33,628 nucleotides of DNA from the NCBI GenBank assembly GCA_003158745.1, contig PMLC01000065.1, forward strand, positions 64,269 through 97,896, in the 5' to 3' direction. Origin of the DNA: Acidobacteriota bacterium (lineage in GTDB: Bacteria; Acidobacteriota; Thermoanaerobaculia; Thermoanaerobaculales; Thermoanaerobaculaceae). Made by a program: the position numbers and the translations under genes. The notes under the pieces are model-generated. The model was given only the letters and a program-made list of their open reading frames with translations, was not told the DNA's origin and did not search any database. Below are positions 31,564 to 33,628 of this stretch, piece by piece. Numbering within the stretch: the stretch's first letter is position 1; each line of letters starts with the position of its first letter.

Positions 31564-31684
31564 AGTTAAGGGTTCAGAGTGAAGGGTCGAGAGACAACGG
31601 CCCAACCCAGTGTCACCAGGCCTGAAGTGCACAGCAGGAGGTTCTTGTCGCTAACTCTTAACTCTTCACTGTTAACTCAAAACT
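31564..31684. repeat. degenerate 7-bp tandem repeats, locus 3 (two inverted blocks)
   Basis: Block A (31564-31598) has five heptads: agttaag, ggttcag, agtgaag, ggtcgag, agacaac. Block B (31650-31684) has five: gctaact, cttaact, cttcact, gttaact, caaaact. Block B is the inverse of block A in type (for example agtgaag against cttcact), so together they form an imperfect inverted repeat around about 51 bp. The tract lies between the fusion gene start and the stop codon of the 31695-32405 gene. It has lower GC than its surroundings. Confidence 0.75.
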
Positions 31685-31694
31685 GGCCTCAGAA

Positions 31695-32405
31695 TCAGGC
31701 GGCAGTGACGCGGGCGAGCCAGGACTCGCGCAGGAACTTTCGGACCAACTCGGTCACCCTACGCAGTCCCTCCTGCTCCAGGACAACGTGAGGCTGGATC
31801 CCGGTGGCAAGGGCCTCGGTGCGCGCTTCCTCGCCGCCGTCATCCTCGACCAGGATGCAGCGCATGGCCGCGTGGGCGCGGACGTAGCTCGCAAGAGGGC
31901 CCCAGAAGGATGGCGCCGGGTGGCACGATGTGGCCGCGAGCAGGATATCCGGAGCGCCCGAGGGCAGGGTGTCGTTGAAGCTGACGACGCTCGCCCACTC
32001 ACCGACGACCAGGTACCGCAGGTAGGGGTGGTCCGCGGCGACGTTCGGACGGGTGAGCGCGGCGCCGACGACGCGCTCGAGCGGCTGTTTGTCCGGATCA
32101 AAGGCATAGTCGGCTCCGGCCCGCACAGCGTCCTGCTTCTCGGTGAGGAAGGCGCCGGCCGTGAGGATCTTGCCTGCGAAGCCGTTACGTCGCAAGCCCG
32201 CGATCGCTTCGAGCCTCGCATCGAGGGCGGCGATCGGGCCCTTGAGCAGCAGCGCGATGTCGTAGCTGCCTGACATCGCCCGCTCGACCATCTCCCAAGG
32301 GCGTCCAACGCTGTCGAGGTGGAGCTCCGGGTGATGTTCGGCCAGCAGCCGTTCGGCCTCGTAGCGATCGGGCAGGTCGCCGCAGAGGATGACCCGGCCG
32401 GGCAT
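31695..32405 (-). CDS. pseudo-receiver-like protein of unknown function
   Basis: A 236-residue protein. Residues 1-115 follow a CheY-like alternating pattern: strand RVILCGD, strand YDIALLLKG, strand KILTAGA, then GADYAFDPDKQPLE. The phosphoacceptor Asp expected at the end of the third strand is replaced (LLLKG), while the Thr/Ser-like position (LTAGA) and a Lys near the end remain, so it is a receiver without normal phosphorylation. The rest (about 116-236) has an additional alpha/beta region with WASVVSFNDTLPSGAPDILLAA and no recognised motif. ATG at 32405 is 2 bp after the stop of the rubrerythrin-like gene, so the two are one transcript. Confidence in the fold is moderate and the function is unknown. 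Confidence 0.65.
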   Translation of the reverse strand: MPGRVILCGDLPDRYEAERLLAEHHPELHLDSVGRPWEMVERAMSGSYDIALLLKGPIAALDARLEAIAGLRRNGFAGKILTAGAFLTEKQDAVRAGADYAFDPDKQPLERVVGAALTRPNVAADHPYLRYLVVGEWASVVSFNDTLPSGAPDILLAATSCHPAPSFWGPLASYVRAHAAMRCILVEDDGGEEARTEALATGIQPHVVLEQEGLRRVTELVRKFLRESWLARVTAA

Positions 32406-32407
32406 GG

Positions 32408-32635
32408 TCAGTTCTCCCCGGCGATGAAGCGATCGTGCTCCCGCTCGAGCAGGTCGAAGTGCTTCCCCTCCTCGCGTGCGAGGAACTCGAACATCTTCTT
32501 GACGCCCGGATCGCCGACGATGCCGGCGCAGGTGAGGTAGAACTCCCGCGCCTTCTTCTCACGCTCCATGGCGATCCTGACCGCTTCCTCGGGCCGGGTG
32601 TGCTCGTTGACGCCGAATTCGTCCTTGCCGGTCAT
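32408..32635 (-). CDS. half-size rubrerythrin/ferritin-like protein
   Basis: A 75-residue protein with only one pair of the iron-binding helices of rubrerythrin. Helix 1 has MEREKKAREFYL (E24, E31) and helix 2 has AREEGKHFDLLE (E55, E56, H59, the ExxH motif). Full rubrerythrin-type domains carry two such pairs in about 140 residues, so this protein would need to dimerise to build a diiron site, as in encapsulated-ferritin-like proteins. The C-terminal rubredoxin domain is absent. ATG at 32635 follows AGGGGG. No encapsulin gene is in the window. Confidence 0.85.
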   Translation of the reverse strand: MTGKDEFGVNEHTRPEEAVRIAMEREKKAREFYLTCAGIVGDPGVKKMFEFLAREEGKHFDLLEREHDRFIAGEN

Positions 32636-32781
32636 TCCAACCCCCTGGCGAAACTCGCAAAGGCCTTTATAGCAGAAGCGTCGCGCTCCTGGTATAGCCC
32701 GTCTCGACGCGGCACGGGCAGCGCGCCCCGCGGCTCCGGCGAGGCGCCGGCTTGCGCTAGTCTGTCTCCGGGAGACTCGTC

Positions 32782-33628
32782 ATGACGCCGCAAGAACTCG
32801 AGAGGACTACTGTCGCGTTCCAGCCCTCAATCGCCATCCTCGCCGCCAACCACGCGGGCGTCTTTGCGGCGTTGTGCGAAAAGCCGTCGACACCCACCGA
32901 ACTCGCCGATCGTCTCACGCTGGACAGGCGGGCAGTCACCACCCTCTCCGACGCCCTGGTTTGTCTTGGCGCCCTGGAGCGGCGCAACGACGTGCTCCGG
33001 GTCCCACCGGAGCTACGCGGCGCGCTCGATCCAGCCTCGGAGGCGTCGATCGCCAGCGCCCTCACCCACCAGTGGCACGTCCTCCAGCGCTGGGCGAGGC
33101 TCGACGTGGTGCTGGAAACCGGCAGGCCGCTTCCCCGGGCGCGGCAGGACGAAGACCGGTTGCGCGCCTTTATCCTGGCCATGGCCGACATGGCTCGCAG
33201 CGGTGGCCTTGCCCTCTGGGATGCGGTCGACCTGGGCGATCGTGAGCACCTGGTCGACGTCGGCGGCGGTCCCGGCGAGCTCTCACTCTCCGCGCTTGAG
33301 CGCTTTCCGAACCTGACAGCCACCGTCTTCGACCTGCCGCACGTGCTGGCGATCGCCCGCCAGTACGCGGGCACGCGGGCGGCAGCCTCTCGGCTCAGCT
33401 TCAAGGCCGGCGATGCGCTCAAGAGCCGGATCCCAACCTGCGACGTGGCTCTGGTGTCGTCCCTACTTCACTCCTACGGCCCGAAGGGCGTCGCGAAAAT
33501 CGCCCGCAACGTGGCGGCCGGCGTGAAGCCCCGAGGCCTCGTGCTGATCCGCGAGTTCATGTGGGACGACGAGGCGCACTCGGGACCGGTCGGCGCGGCG
33601 CTGTTCGCTGTGAACATGCTGTCCGGCA
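32782..33628 (+). CDS. SAM-dependent O-methyltransferase, partial (runs off the window)
   Basis: The first 282 codons of a class I methyltransferase of the O-methyltransferase family 2 type (acetylserotonin/hydroxyneurosporene-like). An N-terminal winged-helix dimerisation region (about 10-80) carries TELADRLTLDRRAVTTLSDAL. The SAM-binding motif I is LVDVGGGPGELSLS, followed by the acidic VFDLP, then GDAL, DVALVSSLLHSYG and PRGLVLIREF. The start is ATG 32782 with CGGGAG upstream. It is divergent from the rubrerythrin-like gene. The substrate is unknown; the C-terminal substrate-binding part lies outside the window. Confidence 0.88.
   Translation, partial: MTPQELERTTVAFQPSIAILAANHAGVFAALCEKPSTPTELADRLTLDRRAVTTLSDALVCLGALERRNDVLRVPPELRGALDPASEASIASALTHQWHVLQRWARLDVVLETGRPLPRARQDEDRLRAFILAMADMARSGGLALWDAVDLGDREHLVDVGGGPGELSLSALERFPNLTATVFDLPHVLAIARQYAGTRAAASRLSFKAGDALKSRIPTCDVALVSSLLHSYGPKGVAKIARNVAAGVKPRGLVLIREFMWDDEAHSGPVGAALFAVNMLSG

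Noticed and set aside
2-31684. Mobile element or genomic island
   Set aside because: No transposase, integrase or target-site duplication was seen; the tRNA-Leu 3' end is not followed by an integrase or a repeated tRNA end within the window.
1-31690. CRISPR array made from the short repeats
   Set aside because: The 7-bp units follow each other without spacers and no cas gene is present.

Overview
The window is a piece of a high-GC bacterial chromosome with strong G/C preference at third codon positions, many GTG starts and long antisense open frames that are only shadows. The gene set (FadN/FadA beta-oxidation pair, FadF-type Fe-S membrane oxidoreductase, Ptb/Buk, PgpH-YbeY-CorC-Era-PhoH block, PduO-type cobalamin adenosyltransferase) fits a free-living chemoheterotroph of an Acidobacteriota/Thermoanaerobaculia or deltaproteobacterial kind. 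This placement is inference, and no rRNA or single-clade marker is present. I see no phage, transposon, CRISPR or plasmid features, so this is mostly core chromosome with a few odd genes.

Layout. 1-1312 (minus): a CDF metal transporter behind a small unknown ORF. 1353-5934 (plus): a DEDD exonuclease, then the two-gene beta-oxidation module (hydroxyacyl-CoA dehydrogenase/enoyl-CoA hydratase fusion and thiolase) separated by a large inverted repeat. 6079-9712 (minus): an unknown exported protein with a possible coupled small ORF, YraN, and a FadF-like electron-transfer protein. 9854-10789 (plus): a double-GNAT acetyltransferase. 10865-13111 (minus): RNase R. 13189-13275 (plus): tRNA-Leu(CAG) with a well-formed promoter.

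13352-24446 (minus) is one long, tightly packed run: hybrid sensor kinase (interrupted by one in-frame TAG), cobalamin adenosyltransferase, a half-length isocitrate/isopropylmalate dehydrogenase homologue, PhoH, PgpH-like HD phosphodiesterase, YbeY, CorC/HlyC, Era, a glutaredoxin-like protein, ACP, a hot-dog protein lacking the dehydratase histidine, and a STAS protein. Most junctions are 4-nt ATGA/GTGA overlaps. The core is the familiar ribosome/RNA maturation cluster (PhoH-YbeY-CorC-Era).

24482-27436 (plus): gamma-glutamyltransferase and a CefD-like class V aminotransferase. 27464-27925 (minus): DoxX. 28215-31428 (minus): phosphate butyryltransferase preceded by an unusual fusion of a phosphate acyltransferase domain with butyrate kinase. 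31695-32635 (minus): a pseudo-receiver protein and a half-size rubrerythrin-like protein. 32782 to the window end (plus): the start of an O-methyltransferase.

Functionally, beta-oxidation (2134-5934), FadF-like electron transfer (7649-9712) and Ptb/Buk (28215-31428) could together convert acyl-CoA to acids with ATP gain. The most unusual items are the acyltransferase-butyrate kinase fusion, the hybrid kinase split by a single in-frame amber codon, the half-IDH locked into a coupled operon, and degenerate 7-bp tandem repeats found three times at or beside stop codons, one tract of which encodes the tail of a protein.
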